DNA from: an uncultured Lactobacillus sp.
Lineage (GTDB): Bacteria > Bacillota > Bacilli > Lactobacillales > Lactobacillaceae
Direction: 5' to 3'
Length of the DNA: 64,000 bases
NCBI GenBank assembly: GCA_947641735.1
Contig: CANRQR010000002.1
Location: forward strand, 1 to 64,000
The notes under the pieces are model-generated. The model saw only the letters and a list, made by a program, of their open reading frames with translations, was not told the origin of the DNA and made no database searches. The translations under genes were made by a program, and so were the position numbers. Of this stretch, positions 49,683 to 58,529 are shown in pieces (the stretch's first letter is position 1; every line of letters begins with the position of its first letter).

Positions 49683-50337
49683 AATTCTCTCTTTTTAATA
49701 ATGGCTTTATATTTAACCAATCCTGAGTAATAATTTCAGCCAGTTTTCGATTATAAAATACTGCAGCTGGATGATATTGTGGAATAATAGTATATTTTTC
49801 TTTTGACCAAACATAACCATCTTTTGCATCATTTAACTTTAAAATTGGGGTATTTTTTATAATCTTTCCATGCACCTTGCTAATTTCATATTTATTTCCT
49901 AACAACCTATTTAAAGCCGTCGTCCCAACTGTAACAATTATCTTTGGCTGAGCATAATTAATTTCATAATCTAACAGGGGTGCATGAGCTAGAATTTCTT
50001 TCTTCGTTGGTTTCCGATTTGGATACTTTGTTACTTCTTTATTTTCTTTTTTACTGAAAACTTTCTTAACACTATATGGACGACTTCTTACTGCACTTGT
50101 AATATAAACGTCTTCTCGTTTAAGTCCAATCGAAGCCAGAGACTTCATTAGTTCTTTACCAGAAGCACCATGAAAAGGAATCAAAGACTCTATTTCTTCT
50201 CTTCCTGGGGCTTCTCCTACAATCATCAATTTTGGATGAACAGGTCCAGCTCCAAAATTAATTCCTTCCAGTTTCATTCCTTTTGCTCGATCTTTAACTT
50301 CTTCTAATAACTTATCTGGATATCTCATTTTTTTCAA
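49681..50337 (-). CDS. Uracil-DNA glycosylase superfamily protein without Fe-S cysteines
   Basis: 218 aa. GEAPGREEI (motif with water-activating region), PFHGASGKELMKSL, TVGTTALNRLLG and YHPAAVFYN follow the family 4/5 UDG plan, but the protein contains no cysteine, so the 4Fe-4S cluster of family 4 is absent. Its start overlaps the end of the Nudix gene, so they are co-translated. Likely base-excision or damage-related; activity unproven. Confidence 0.8.
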   Translation of the reverse strand: MKKMRYPDKLLEEVKDRAKGMKLEGINFGAGPVHPKLMIVGEAPGREEIESLIPFHGASGKELMKSLASIGLKREDVYITSAVRSRPYSVKKVFSKKENKEVTKYPNRKPTKKEILAHAPLLDYEINYAQPKIIVTVGTTALNRLLGNKYEISKVHGKIIKNTPILKLNDAKDGYVWSKEKYTIIPQYHPAAVFYNRKLAEIITQDWLNIKPLLKREN

Positions 50338-50749
50338 TATATTCCTGTGCCTTTTTCAAGAGTTCATTTAATTCCTCATAATGTAAACAGGTACTGGCTT
50401 CCTCCAAACTTGACCACTTAGAAGCACCAATTTCGCTCTCTTGTAATTTAATCTTTTGATTCGAATTAAACTTACTCAAAAAAAATGTAACCGTCTTTAC
50501 GCGATCTTTTGCAATTTTATAAGTAATACTTTCTTTGAAATTAAAATCAAAGTCTGGTTTTAAGCCTACTTCTTCATATACTTCTCTTTGAGCAGCCTGT
50601 ATTTCGTTCTCACCTTCTTCAAGATGTCCTTTAGGAAATCCCCAAGTTTTATTAAGCTTACTCTGAGCTAGCAAAAATTCTATTTTTTCATTATTAAGTC
50701 TGTATATAATGCTTCCAGCTGAATATTCATGGATGTCTTTCATAACCAT
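50312..50749 (-). CDS. Nudix hydrolase (Ap4A/MutT-like)
   Basis: 145 aa with a perfect Nudix box, GX5EX7REUXEEXGU, as GHLEEGENEIQAAQREVYEEVGL. The N-terminus EYSAGSIIYRLNNEKIEFLLAQS resembles bis(5'-nucleosyl)-tetraphosphate hydrolases. Forms a two-gene unit with the UDG-like gene (26-bp overlap). GGAG precedes the ATG. Confidence 0.88.
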   Translation of the reverse strand: MVMKDIHEYSAGSIIYRLNNEKIEFLLAQSKLNKTWGFPKGHLEEGENEIQAAQREVYEEVGLKPDFDFNFKESITYKIAKDRVKTVTFFLSKFNSNQKIKLQESEIGASKWSSLEEASTCLHYEELNELLKKAQEYIEKNEISR

Positions 50750-50922
50750 TCACACTCCTACTTTTTTATTATAAGCTAAATTTGATTTTATAGCTCTTTT
50801 TACATCTACTTTCTAACTTGAAAAATAAGGTAGAAATTATTACTTCTATTTTTGTTTAATCGACAAAATCTCTATTTAAGGTTAAACTTTATGTTGAAAT
50901 AGAAAAAATTAAGGTGGAAAAA

Positions 50923-51564
50923 TTGAAAAAACAAGAACAAGCTGAAAGCTGGGGTCAATGGATTCTCCAGGTACTAATTTTAGTAGCTATCTTTTTTGGT
51001 ATTTTCTTTGTACTAAATAGATTTGTATTTGCTAACTTAACCGTATCTGGAATTTCAATGCAGCCAACTTTTGAAAATAACGATCGTGTAATTGCTCTTC
51101 GTCATGCTAAAATTAAGCAAGGCGATATTGTAATTGTTGATGCACCAGATGAACCAGGTGCCCTATACATTAAACGAGTTATTGGATTACCTGGTGATAA
51201 GATTGTAAGTAAAAATAATCAAATTTATATCAATGGTAAAAAGTTAAATCAGCCTTGGTTAAAAGCAGGTCAAAAACTAATTGATAATGGTGAAGATGGT
51301 GTTTCTGGAACCAAATATACTAATACTCAGAACTTCACTCTGAGCTCACTTGCAAAAACACAAAATTATCGCCAATTCTACACTTCTAAACAATTAAAAG
51401 AAATGCAAAAAACTAACAAGGTTCCTGCTAATACATACTTTGTAATGGGAGATCATCGAAGTGTTTCAAAAGACAGTCGATACATTGGAACAATTCCTCG
51501 AAGTAAAATAGTTGGTGTAGTAAAATTACGCTATTGGCCACTAAATCACATTACATTTTATTAA
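50923..51564 (+). CDS. lepB: Signal peptidase I
   Basis: 213 aa type I peptidase with one N-terminal membrane helix (ILQVLILVAIFFGIFFVLN). Catalytic Ser in SGISMQPTF and Lys in LYIKRVIGLPGD; MGDHRSVSKDSRYIG closes the fold. Start taken as TTG 50923, because AAGGTGG lies just upstream of it; GTG at 50914 lies inside that site. Cleaves secretory signal peptides. Confidence 0.9.
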   Translation: MKKQEQAESWGQWILQVLILVAIFFGIFFVLNRFVFANLTVSGISMQPTFENNDRVIALRHAKIKQGDIVIVDAPDEPGALYIKRVIGLPGDKIVSKNNQIYINGKKLNQPWLKAGQKLIDNGEDGVSGTKYTNTQNFTLSSLAKTQNYRQFYTSKQLKEMQKTNKVPANTYFVMGDHRSVSKDSRYIGTIPRSKIVGVVKLRYWPLNHITFY

Positions 51565-51566
51565 TT

Positions 51567-51597
51567 AAAAAGAGTTTCATTTTCGAAACTCTTTTTT
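51567..51597 (+). terminator. lepB terminator
   Basis: Stem AAAAGAGTTTC/GAAACTCTTTT with a 6-nt loop and a T6 run. Confidence 0.8.
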
Positions 51598-51603
51598 GGT
51601 ATG

Positions 51604-51634
51604 AAAAAAAGCTATCTCGTTTGAGATAGCTTTT
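51604..51634 (-). terminator. rplS terminator
   Basis: Stem AAAGCTATCTC/GAGATAGCTTT around GTTT, T7 on the minus strand, after the rplS stop. Confidence 0.8.
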
Positions 51635-51659
51635 AATCCTGTCTTGATTAATTATTGAA

Positions 51660-52010
51660 TTAACCGCGACGCTTTTCAGCAATTCTAGCTGCCTTACCAT
51701 GACGTTCACGTAAGTAGTAAAGCTTAGCACGACGTACACGACCGTGACGAAGAACTTCAACCTTAGCAACACGTGGATCGTTTACTGGGAAAGTACGTTC
51801 AACACCAATACCAGATGACATCTTACGTACAGTGTAAGTTGCGCTGATGCCTGCACCTTTACGCTTAATTACAACACCTTCGAACATCTGAATACGTTCG
51901 TGAGTACCTTCTACAACACGTACGTGAACACGAACAGTATCACCTGCACGAAAGTCAGGCATATCATCACGTAATTGGTCTTTAGTTAATTCTTGAATTA
52001 ATGGATCCAT
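51660..52010 (-). CDS. rplS: 50S ribosomal protein L19
   Basis: 116 aa; [51 protein letters not shown] and [21 protein letters not shown] are diagnostic. Start 52010 (MDPLIQELT), with GGAGAGA upstream. Part of the rpsP-rimM-trmD-rplS order. Confidence 0.96.
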   Translation of the reverse strand: MDPLIQELTKDQLRDDMPDFRAGDTVRVHVRVVEGTHERIQMFEGVVIKRKGAGISATYTVRKMSSGIGVERTFPVNDPRVAKVEVLRHGRVRRAKLYYLRERHGKAARIAEKRRG

Positions 52011-52123
52011 TATTGTCTCTCCTTCTACGGCATTCATCAACACTCAGTGCCAGCGGAATACCCATAAATCAGTGGCTTATGCCACAACGATTAGTTTATC
52101 AAATAGAAAAAAGCTTGTAAATA

Positions 52124-52846
52124 CTAATTATCTTTTTCAAGTTTAATTTCTTCTAGCATTTTCTTTTCCTCATTAGTTAAATTGCGTTCTGATAACATAT
52201 CTGGACGATGAAGATATGTTGCACGTAAAGCTTCCCTATGACGCCATTCAGCAATTTTTTGATGATTACCAGATGTCAGTACTTCTGGTACTTTTTGTCC
52301 CTCAAAATCTGCAGGACGGGTATATTGTGGATACTCTAAAAGTCCATGAGAAAAACTTTCTTCAACTGGAGAAGCTGCATTTCCTAAAATTCCTGGTAAT
52401 AGTCTTACAGTAGCATCAATCATACTCATTGTTGGCAATTCACCGCCAGTTAAAACGTAATCCCCAATTGAGACTGTCTCATCCGCTAAGTCATACACTC
52501 TTTGATCAAAACCTTCGTAATGACCACAAATAAAAGTCAGATTTTCTTCCTTTGACCAATTTTGAGCCATTTTTTCATTAAAGGTCTTTCCCTGAGGAGC
52601 AGTAATAATAACTTTACCTTTGTTAGTTAAAGAATCAAGTGCTTTTTTTATCGGCATAATTTGTAAAACCATGCCGGCGCCTCCTCCATAAGGAGTATCG
52701 TCAACATGATGGTGAACATCAGTTGTAAAATCACGGAAATTAACTAAATTTAACTCCCACTTTTTGTCTTCTAGTCCTCTTCCCAGCATGGATACCTGCA
52801 AAGGAGTAAACATATCTGGAAAAAGAGTTAAAACATTAATTTTCAT
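52124..52846 (-). CDS. trmD: tRNA (guanine37-N1)-methyltransferase
   Basis: 240 aa SPOUT enzyme with a trefoil knot: INVLTLFPDMFTPLQVSMLGRG, DDTPYGGGAGMVL, ICGHYEGFDQRV, and SIGDYVLTGGELPTM. Methylates G37 to prevent frameshifting. Start 52846 (MKINVL) with GAGGGA upstream; overlaps the end of rimM by 11 bp. Confidence 0.95.
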   Translation of the reverse strand: MKINVLTLFPDMFTPLQVSMLGRGLEDKKWELNLVNFRDFTTDVHHHVDDTPYGGGAGMVLQIMPIKKALDSLTNKGKVIITAPQGKTFNEKMAQNWSKEENLTFICGHYEGFDQRVYDLADETVSIGDYVLTGGELPTMSMIDATVRLLPGILGNAASPVEESFSHGLLEYPQYTRPADFEGQKVPEVLTSGNHQKIAEWRHREALRATYLHRPDMLSERNLTNEEKKMLEEIKLEKDN

Positions 52847-53357
52847 CTCGCAATCCCTCAAGTAAAGTTACTTCTATTCGTTTATTAGGTAAATCAACTT
52901 TCTTAACAACTGATTTAATATTTGGAATCCAAAAACTCTTCCCCTGTTCTGGCTTTATCTCCCAAATATCATTTGCTCCAGGAGTTTCAATATTCTCTAA
53001 AATACCTAATTTTTCACCAGTTTCAGCATCATATACAGGACAATTCAAAATATCTTTAAAGTAATAACTACCTTCAGGTAATTCTTGTTGATCAGTTTCT
53101 GCAACATATAGCTCTTTGCCACAAATTTTTTCTGCTTGATCAATATCATCAACTTTTTCAAACTTAACCAAATAAAATTGCTTATGGCGTCGAGCAACTT
53201 CAACAATCATTGCTTGATACACGTCATTGTTTTTAATAAACAATCTACTCTCTGCAGCTAATCTTTCCTCTGGAAAATCAGTTGTGGCATTTACCTTAAC
53301 CTCTCCCTTTAAACCATGAGGAGATAATATTTTTCCAACTTCAAAATACTCAGTCAT
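52836..53357 (-). CDS. rimM: Ribosome maturation factor RimM
   Basis: 173 aa: N-terminal VGKILSPHGLKGEVKVNATTDFPEE (RimM fold) and a C-terminal PRC-barrel (GSYYFKDILNCPVYDAETGE, VKKVDLPNKRIEVTLLEGL). Assists 30S head assembly near S19. Upstream partner of trmD. Confidence 0.94.
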   Translation of the reverse strand: MTEYFEVGKILSPHGLKGEVKVNATTDFPEERLAAESRLFIKNNDVYQAMIVEVARRHKQFYLVKFEKVDDIDQAEKICGKELYVAETDQQELPEGSYYFKDILNCPVYDAETGEKLGILENIETPGANDIWEIKPEQGKSFWIPNIKSVVKKVDLPNKRIEVTLLEGLRDEN

Positions 53358-53375
53358 AGAATTTATTCTTTCTAA

Positions 53376-53409
53376 ATAAAAAAGTTTGGGAAGAGCCTTC
53401 CCAAACTTC
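53376..53409 (-). terminator. Hairpin between rpsP and rimM
   Basis: Stem AAGTTTGGGAAG/CTTCCCAAACTT around AGC; lets rpsP be expressed above rimM-trmD. Confidence 0.8.
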
Positions 53410-53425
53410 TAATTGCAATAGTAAA

Positions 53426-53698
53426 TTACTTACCGTACTTTGCGTCGTGGTATCTAGTCATCAAACCAGCTTTTGAAAGTAAGCTTCTTACAGTATCTGA
53501 TGGTTGAGCACCCTTTTCAAGCCATTCAAAAATCTTGTCTTCTTCAAGCTTAACTTCATCAGGGTTAGTAAGTGGGTTGTAGTAACCAACTTCTTCGATA
53601 AAACGACCGTCACGTGGCATACGTGAATCAGCAACTACGATACGGTAAAAAGGTTTTCTCTTTGAGCCCATACGGCGCATACGAATCTTTACAGACAT
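53426..53698 (-). CDS. rpsP: 30S ribosomal protein S16
   Basis: 90 aa; [24 protein letters not shown] and [13 protein letters not shown] are family signatures. GGAGG precedes ATG. Follows ffh by 85 bp. Confidence 0.96.
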   Translation of the reverse strand: MSVKIRMRRMGSKRKPFYRIVVADSRMPRDGRFIEEVGYYNPLTNPDEVKLEEDKIFEWLEKGAQPSDTVRSLLSKAGLMTRYHDAKYGK

Positions 53699-53783
53699 TA
53701 ATAATTCCTCCTAAATTTCTTGACTTAAATAATATAGCATAAAGAAAAATATGTGTAAAGTGTTTTTCCTTAACAGCTAAAAA

Positions 53784-55214
53784 TTATTTTGAACGATAGC
53801 GTTTGATATTTTTCATGCGCTTCTTTTTATTCTTCTTAAAGCGTTTATTCATTGAACGCATAGCCATTTTACCCATTGGTGAATTCATCCCTGGTAAGTT
53901 AGCCAATTCACCCATATCTCCCTTAGTCATCTTTTGCATCATTTCTTTTGATTGCTTAAATTGCTTAATCATTCGGTTAACTTCAGCAATCGATCTACCC
54001 GAACCAGCAGCAATTCTACGTCTTCTTGATGGATTAAGAATATCAGGATTTTCACGCTCTTCTGGGGTCATTGAATAAACAATAGCCTTAATGTGGTCGA
54101 TTTGTTTTTCCGGAATCTGAATATTTTTAAGAGCAGGATTATTACCCAATCCAGGAATCATTTTAATAATTTGATCTAGAGGACCCATTTTTTGAACTTG
54201 TTCCATTTGATCAATAAAGTCATTAAAATCAAAAGTATTCTCCCGCATCTTTTCAGCCATCTTTTCGGCTTCTTTAGCATCGTAATCTTGCTGAGCCTTT
54301 TCAATTAAGGTCAACATGTCACCCATGCCTAAGATACGTGAAGCCATTCGATCAGGGTGGAAAGTAGAAAGATCAGTTAATTTTTCACCTTGACCCGTAA
54401 AGATAATTGGAAGGCCAGTGACAGCACGAATAGAAAGTGCCGCACCACCACGAGTATCCCCATCTAACTTGGTTAAAATAATTCCAGTTAAATCTAAATC
54501 TTTGTTAAACCCTTCAGCAACTTGAGTAGCAGCTTGACCTGTCATAGCGTCTACAACAAGCAAAGTATTGTCTGGATGAGCAACCTCAGTCACACGCTTT
54601 AATTCATCCATCAATTGTTCATCAATTTCAAGACGACCAGCTGTATCAATTAAAACATAGTCATTTTTATTTTTGTCTGCTTCTTCAAGACCATGCTTAA
54701 CAATTTCAGCAACATCTTGATTATCTTCACTATAAACAGGTACATCTAATTGTTGCCCAATTTGTTTTAATTGATCGACAGCTGCTGGACGATAAATATC
54801 CCCCGCAATTAATAAAGGACGAGCCTTTTCGTTCTTCATCAAATAATTTGCAAGCTTACCAACCGTAGTAGTTTTACCAGTACCTTGTAAACCAACCATC
54901 ATAATAATTGTTGGAATATGTGGGGACTTATTAAGAGAAACGGCTTCTTCTCCCATCATTTTTGTTAATTCATCATCAACAATTTTAATGATTTGTTGTC
55001 CGGGATTTAAGCTATCTTGAACTTCCTTACCCAGAGCTTCTTTTTTAATCTTTTTAATAAAGTCTTTTACAACTTTAAAGTTAACATCTGCCTCTAATAA
55101 AGCTAAACGAATTTCACGGCTGGCGTCATTGATATCAGCCTCAGAGATTTTTCCTTTACCTGTTAAATTTTTTAATGCTTTTTGAAGTCTTTCACTCAAA
55201 TTTTCAAAAGCCAT
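53784..55214 (-). CDS. ffh: Signal recognition particle protein Ffh
   Basis: 476 aa. N domain, GTPase with GLQGTGKTTTVGKLA, LIAGDIYRPAAVDQL, LIDTAGRL, LTKLDGDTRGGAAL, then the Met-rich M domain that binds signal peptides and 4.5S RNA. Ends in a very basic tail. ylxM-ffh order, 1 bp apart. Confidence 0.97.
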   Translation of the reverse strand: MAFENLSERLQKALKNLTGKGKISEADINDASREIRLALLEADVNFKVVKDFIKKIKKEALGKEVQDSLNPGQQIIKIVDDELTKMMGEEAVSLNKSPHIPTIIMMVGLQGTGKTTTVGKLANYLMKNEKARPLLIAGDIYRPAAVDQLKQIGQQLDVPVYSEDNQDVAEIVKHGLEEADKNKNDYVLIDTAGRLEIDEQLMDELKRVTEVAHPDNTLLVVDAMTGQAATQVAEGFNKDLDLTGIILTKLDGDTRGGAALSIRAVTGLPIIFTGQGEKLTDLSTFHPDRMASRILGMGDMLTLIEKAQQDYDAKEAEKMAEKMRENTFDFNDFIDQMEQVQKMGPLDQIIKMIPGLGNNPALKNIQIPEKQIDHIKAIVYSMTPEERENPDILNPSRRRRIAAGSGRSIAEVNRMIKQFKQSKEMMQKMTKGDMGELANLPGMNSPMGKMAMRSMNKRFKKNKKKRMKNIKRYRSK

Positions 55215-55215
55215 G

Positions 55216-55557
55216 CTATTCTACTCCCATTTGTCTTAATAATTTTAAAAGTTCAATCTGAGCTCGATTAATTTTGCCATTTTCAAGGGCATATACAGCT
55301 TCAGTAATTTTTTCTTCTATTCTAGAATAATCACGCTTCATATGAAGTTTATCTTCATATTTTTCTAAAGCCTTGCTGCTACGTTTTAAGTTGTCGTAAA
55401 CAGCCTGACGAGAGACATGGTGATTATCAGCAATTTCACCTAAAGAAAGATCATTATAATAATAATCTTCAAAATAATCTTGTTGTCCCTTAGTCAACAA
55501 AGAACCATAATAGGCAAATAAATCGCCTAATCTTTCGTTTCTTTCAAGTTCATCCAT
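55216..55557 (-). CDS. ylxM: YlxM family SRP-associated protein (sigma-70 region 4-like)
   Basis: 113 aa helix-turn-helix: DLFAYYGSLLTKGQQDYFEDYYYNDLSLGEIADNHHVSRQAVYDNLKRSSKALEKYE, then a helical tail. Homologues bind the SRP particle in streptococci and enhance its GTPase. Sits directly before ffh. Confidence 0.92.
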   Translation of the reverse strand: MDELERNERLGDLFAYYGSLLTKGQQDYFEDYYYNDLSLGEIADNHHVSRQAVYDNLKRSSKALEKYEDKLHMKRDYSRIEEKITEAVYALENGKINRAQIELLKLLRQMGVE

Positions 55558-55647
55558 TTTTGTCTCACCTTGAACAAGTATAGCAAAAAAATCGCATTTC
55601 TAAAATGATAGGTCTATACTTAATTATCTTTTAGAGTTAATTTTTTA

Positions 55648-55688
55648 TAAAAAGAAGGTTAGGCAAACAAGTCGCCTAACCTTCTCTT
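55648..55688 (-). terminator. Terminator after pepD
   Basis: Arms GAAGGTTAGGC/GCCTAACCTTC (9-nt loop) just after the pepD stop; T run on the minus strand. Confidence 0.8.
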
Positions 55689-55707
55689 TTTCTATAATCT
55701 ATTTAAA

Positions 55708-57132
55708 TTATAAGTTTGGATCCATCTTAAATGTTAACTTAGACATCTTAATTGCGTCTGTAAACATCTGACCCATTAATTCTTCACTGTCTTTCTTAGT
55801 ATGAGCAACAGTCTTTTGATTTTCTTGAGTCAAGTAATCAGTTAATTTTTCTCCACTCAAATCTTTAGCGTTTTCGATAACTTCTTCAACACGTCCACGG
55901 TAGTATCTATTTAATTCTTCTAAGTACTTAGTATTAAGTTGAACAAATTGAGGATAATGACTTTCAACTAAAGCAGCAAGAGACTTGTAATACCACCAAG
56001 CATCTTCCTTATTATAAGTCATTGAAGTATTGTTAAATGAAGGATCCGTATCATTCATATTTGCAAAGAATGGAATGTAAGGGGTAAATGTTGGACCACC
56101 GATACATAACCACATAATACCTGCCATTTCTTCAGGAACATCACTTCTAATTTGTAAGATATGTGAGTTTTGAGTTCTATTTAAACCAATTGGACGATAG
56201 CGATGCTTTTCTTCTTCAGTTCCATGTCCAAATGGATCGAATGGTGTATCTTGATAGTGAGAACCAAGAGCATATTCAATATCTTCCTTAGCTAACTTCT
56301 TAGAAGCTTTTCTAATGAAAGGAATATCTGGATCTTCAGGATCTTGTTCAATTTCTGGATTAAAAAGCTTTTGAATATACCATTGACGACTGGTATTGTA
56401 GTGACGATCTTGTTCAGTATAAGTTCCAAAAATATGACGGAAATTCCAACCTTCATGATCTGGATTCAAGTGATGTTCTTCAACAAATTCTTGAATTCCT
56501 TCACTCCACATAAAGTTATCTTGATCATCAAAGTTCACTTCTTGAATAGCTACGCGGTTACCAGTTGCAGCATAACAATCATCTGGAATACGTTGGGCAA
56601 CCCAGTGGTGACCAGTAACAATTTCCATGTACCAAATTTCATCCTTATCACCGAATAAAACTGAGTTTCCTGCTGGAGAACCATATTTCTTAATTAAAGC
56701 ACCAAGACGCTTAACACCATCTCTTGCAGAATCAATGTATGGTAAAACGACGGTTTGCATACAATCTTCATCCAAACCATCTTTAACCAATGGATCAAAG
56801 GCTAAAGTTCTTTCATTACCATAAGTTGATTCAGTACATGACATGGCAACATTCTTTTGATTAATACCACTTTCGTCATAATAACCAAGTTTCTTATAGT
56901 CAACATTGGGAACAGCTGGTACTCTTTGGGCATCTTCTGGCAAATCCATTTCAAATTTATTAAGCCAAGATTTAATCTTACGTCCTTTTTCACCGTGAGC
57001 AGCCGGTTCAATGATGAACTTTTGAGGTGTAATTGCGCCAGCAGTATCATCATTACGTGAAATCATTACTGAGCCATCGATTGAGGCCTTTTTACCAACT
57101 AAAATAGTTGTACATGCACTTAAATGCTTCAT
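55708..57132 (-). CDS. pepD: C69-family dipeptidase
   Basis: 474 aa Ntn-hydrolase-type dipeptidase, cytoplasmic. N-terminal Cys in ACTTILVGKKASIDGSVMISRNDD is the expected nucleophile after processing of a short propeptide; GNSVLFGDKDEIWYMEIVTGHHWVAQRIPDD and HILQIR segments follow. Family cleaves a broad range of dipeptides. AAGGAG precedes ATG. Monocistronic. Confidence 0.92.
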   Translation of the reverse strand: MKHLSACTTILVGKKASIDGSVMISRNDDTAGAITPQKFIIEPAAHGEKGRKIKSWLNKFEMDLPEDAQRVPAVPNVDYKKLGYYDESGINQKNVAMSCTESTYGNERTLAFDPLVKDGLDEDCMQTVVLPYIDSARDGVKRLGALIKKYGSPAGNSVLFGDKDEIWYMEIVTGHHWVAQRIPDDCYAATGNRVAIQEVNFDDQDNFMWSEGIQEFVEEHHLNPDHEGWNFRHIFGTYTEQDRHYNTSRQWYIQKLFNPEIEQDPEDPDIPFIRKASKKLAKEDIEYALGSHYQDTPFDPFGHGTEEEKHRYRPIGLNRTQNSHILQIRSDVPEEMAGIMWLCIGGPTFTPYIPFFANMNDTDPSFNNTSMTYNKEDAWWYYKSLAALVESHYPQFVQLNTKYLEELNRYYRGRVEEVIENAKDLSGEKLTDYLTQENQKTVAHTKKDSEELMGQMFTDAIKMSKLTFKMDPNL

Positions 57133-57171
57133 ATTTACTCCTTCTATAATTACTCGTAACTTTACCTACTA

Positions 57172-58527
57172 TTAGATTATTCCTTGGAAGAGACCAATTG
57201 CAAATTTTTCTGCATCAAAGTCAGCTAAATCATCAACTTTTTCTCCTAAACCGACTAATTTAACTGGTAAGTCCATTTCATTTCTAATTGCTAAAACTAC
57301 TCCACCCTTAGAAGATCCGTCAAGTTTAGTTAAAACTAAACCAGTAAGTTTTGTTGTTTTATCAAAATCTTTAGCTTGAAGCAATGCATTTTGACCAGTT
57401 GAACCATCTAAAACTAAAAGTACTTCGTTTGGTTGATCGGGCAAGATTTTCTTTATCGTACGCTTTATCTTATCAAGCTCGCTCATCAAATTTACTTTAT
57501 TTTGAAGTCGCCCAGCAGTATCAACTAATAAAAAGTCAATGCCATCTTCTTTAGCTTTTTTAACACCATCATAAACCACAGAAGCTGGATCAGCTTTTTC
57601 AGGACCCGTAATAACTTCAACGCCATCACGCTTGCCCCACTCTACTAATTGTTCAACAGCCCCTGCTCTGAAAGTATCAGCTGCTACCATCATAACGGAT
57701 TTTCCTGAATCTTTAATTCTTTTAGCCAATTTACCGATTGTAGTAGTCTTACCTGCTCCATTGACTCCTACAAACAAATAGACGTTAGGTTTAGCTTCAC
57801 TATCATCTGCCAATTTAGAATCTTTACCTTCTCCGCCTTTATCGTAAATATCAACTAACTTTTCGACAATAACTTGTTTTAAGGCATCATGACTTTTGGC
57901 ATTTTGTAATTTTGCCTCATCCCTCAAAGAATCAGTTAATTCTTCAGCAGTTTCAAAACCTACATCAGACTCAATTAGCAAATCTTCCAAATCATCAAAG
58001 AAATCTTCATCAACCGTTCTAAATTTAGCAAAGAATGCATTTAAACGAGCACCAAATGAATGATTGGTTTTTTCTAATCCTTTATCATATCTTTCTTGTT
58101 CGTCTTCTTCTGGTGCTTCTTCCTCAGTTACTTCTGCCGTAACACTTTCTTGATCATCTTGATCTTCAACTTCTGAATCAGATACTTCTTCTATATCCTC
58201 TTCTTGTTCTTCAGACTCTTCTTCTGACTGATCCTCTACTTCTTCAGCGGGCTTTTCAGCTTCATTTTGTGTTTTTTCAAATGCACTACCGGCATCACTC
58301 CAACCAGGCGTTTCTTCTGATTCGGTATTTTCTTCGTCAGATTGATCTTCAGTTTCTGAATCGGGTATCTCTTCTGAATTTTTTTCAACATTTTCTGCTT
58401 CAGAAGGCTCTTTTGATTCTTGAGTCTCTTCATTTGATTTTTCAGTTAGTTCTTTTTCTTTATTCTCTTCTTGTTCTTCATCTTTATGACCAAAAAGAGA
58501 TTTTTTGATTTTATCAAATAATCCCAC
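57172..58527 (-). CDS. ftsY: Signal recognition particle receptor FtsY
   Basis: 451 aa. An extremely acidic N-terminal region (about 15-150, Glu/Asp/Ser-rich with repeated SDSEVEDQ-like blocks) precedes the NG domain: GVNGAGKTTTIGKLA, MVAADTFRAGAVEQL, LVDTAGRLQNK, LTKLDGSSKGGV. GTG start two bases after the smc stop. Receptor for the Ffh-ribosome complex at the membrane. Confidence 0.95.
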   Translation of the reverse strand: MGLFDKIKKSLFGHKDEEQEENKEKELTEKSNEETQESKEPSEAENVEKNSEEIPDSETEDQSDEENTESEETPGWSDAGSAFEKTQNEAEKPAEEVEDQSEEESEEQEEDIEEVSDSEVEDQDDQESVTAEVTEEEAPEEDEQERYDKGLEKTNHSFGARLNAFFAKFRTVDEDFFDDLEDLLIESDVGFETAEELTDSLRDEAKLQNAKSHDALKQVIVEKLVDIYDKGGEGKDSKLADDSEAKPNVYLFVGVNGAGKTTTIGKLAKRIKDSGKSVMMVAADTFRAGAVEQLVEWGKRDGVEVITGPEKADPASVVYDGVKKAKEDGIDFLLVDTAGRLQNKVNLMSELDKIKRTIKKILPDQPNEVLLVLDGSTGQNALLQAKDFDKTTKLTGLVLTKLDGSSKGGVVLAIRNEMDLPVKLVGLGEKVDDLADFDAEKFAIGLFQGII

Positions 58528-58529
58528 TA

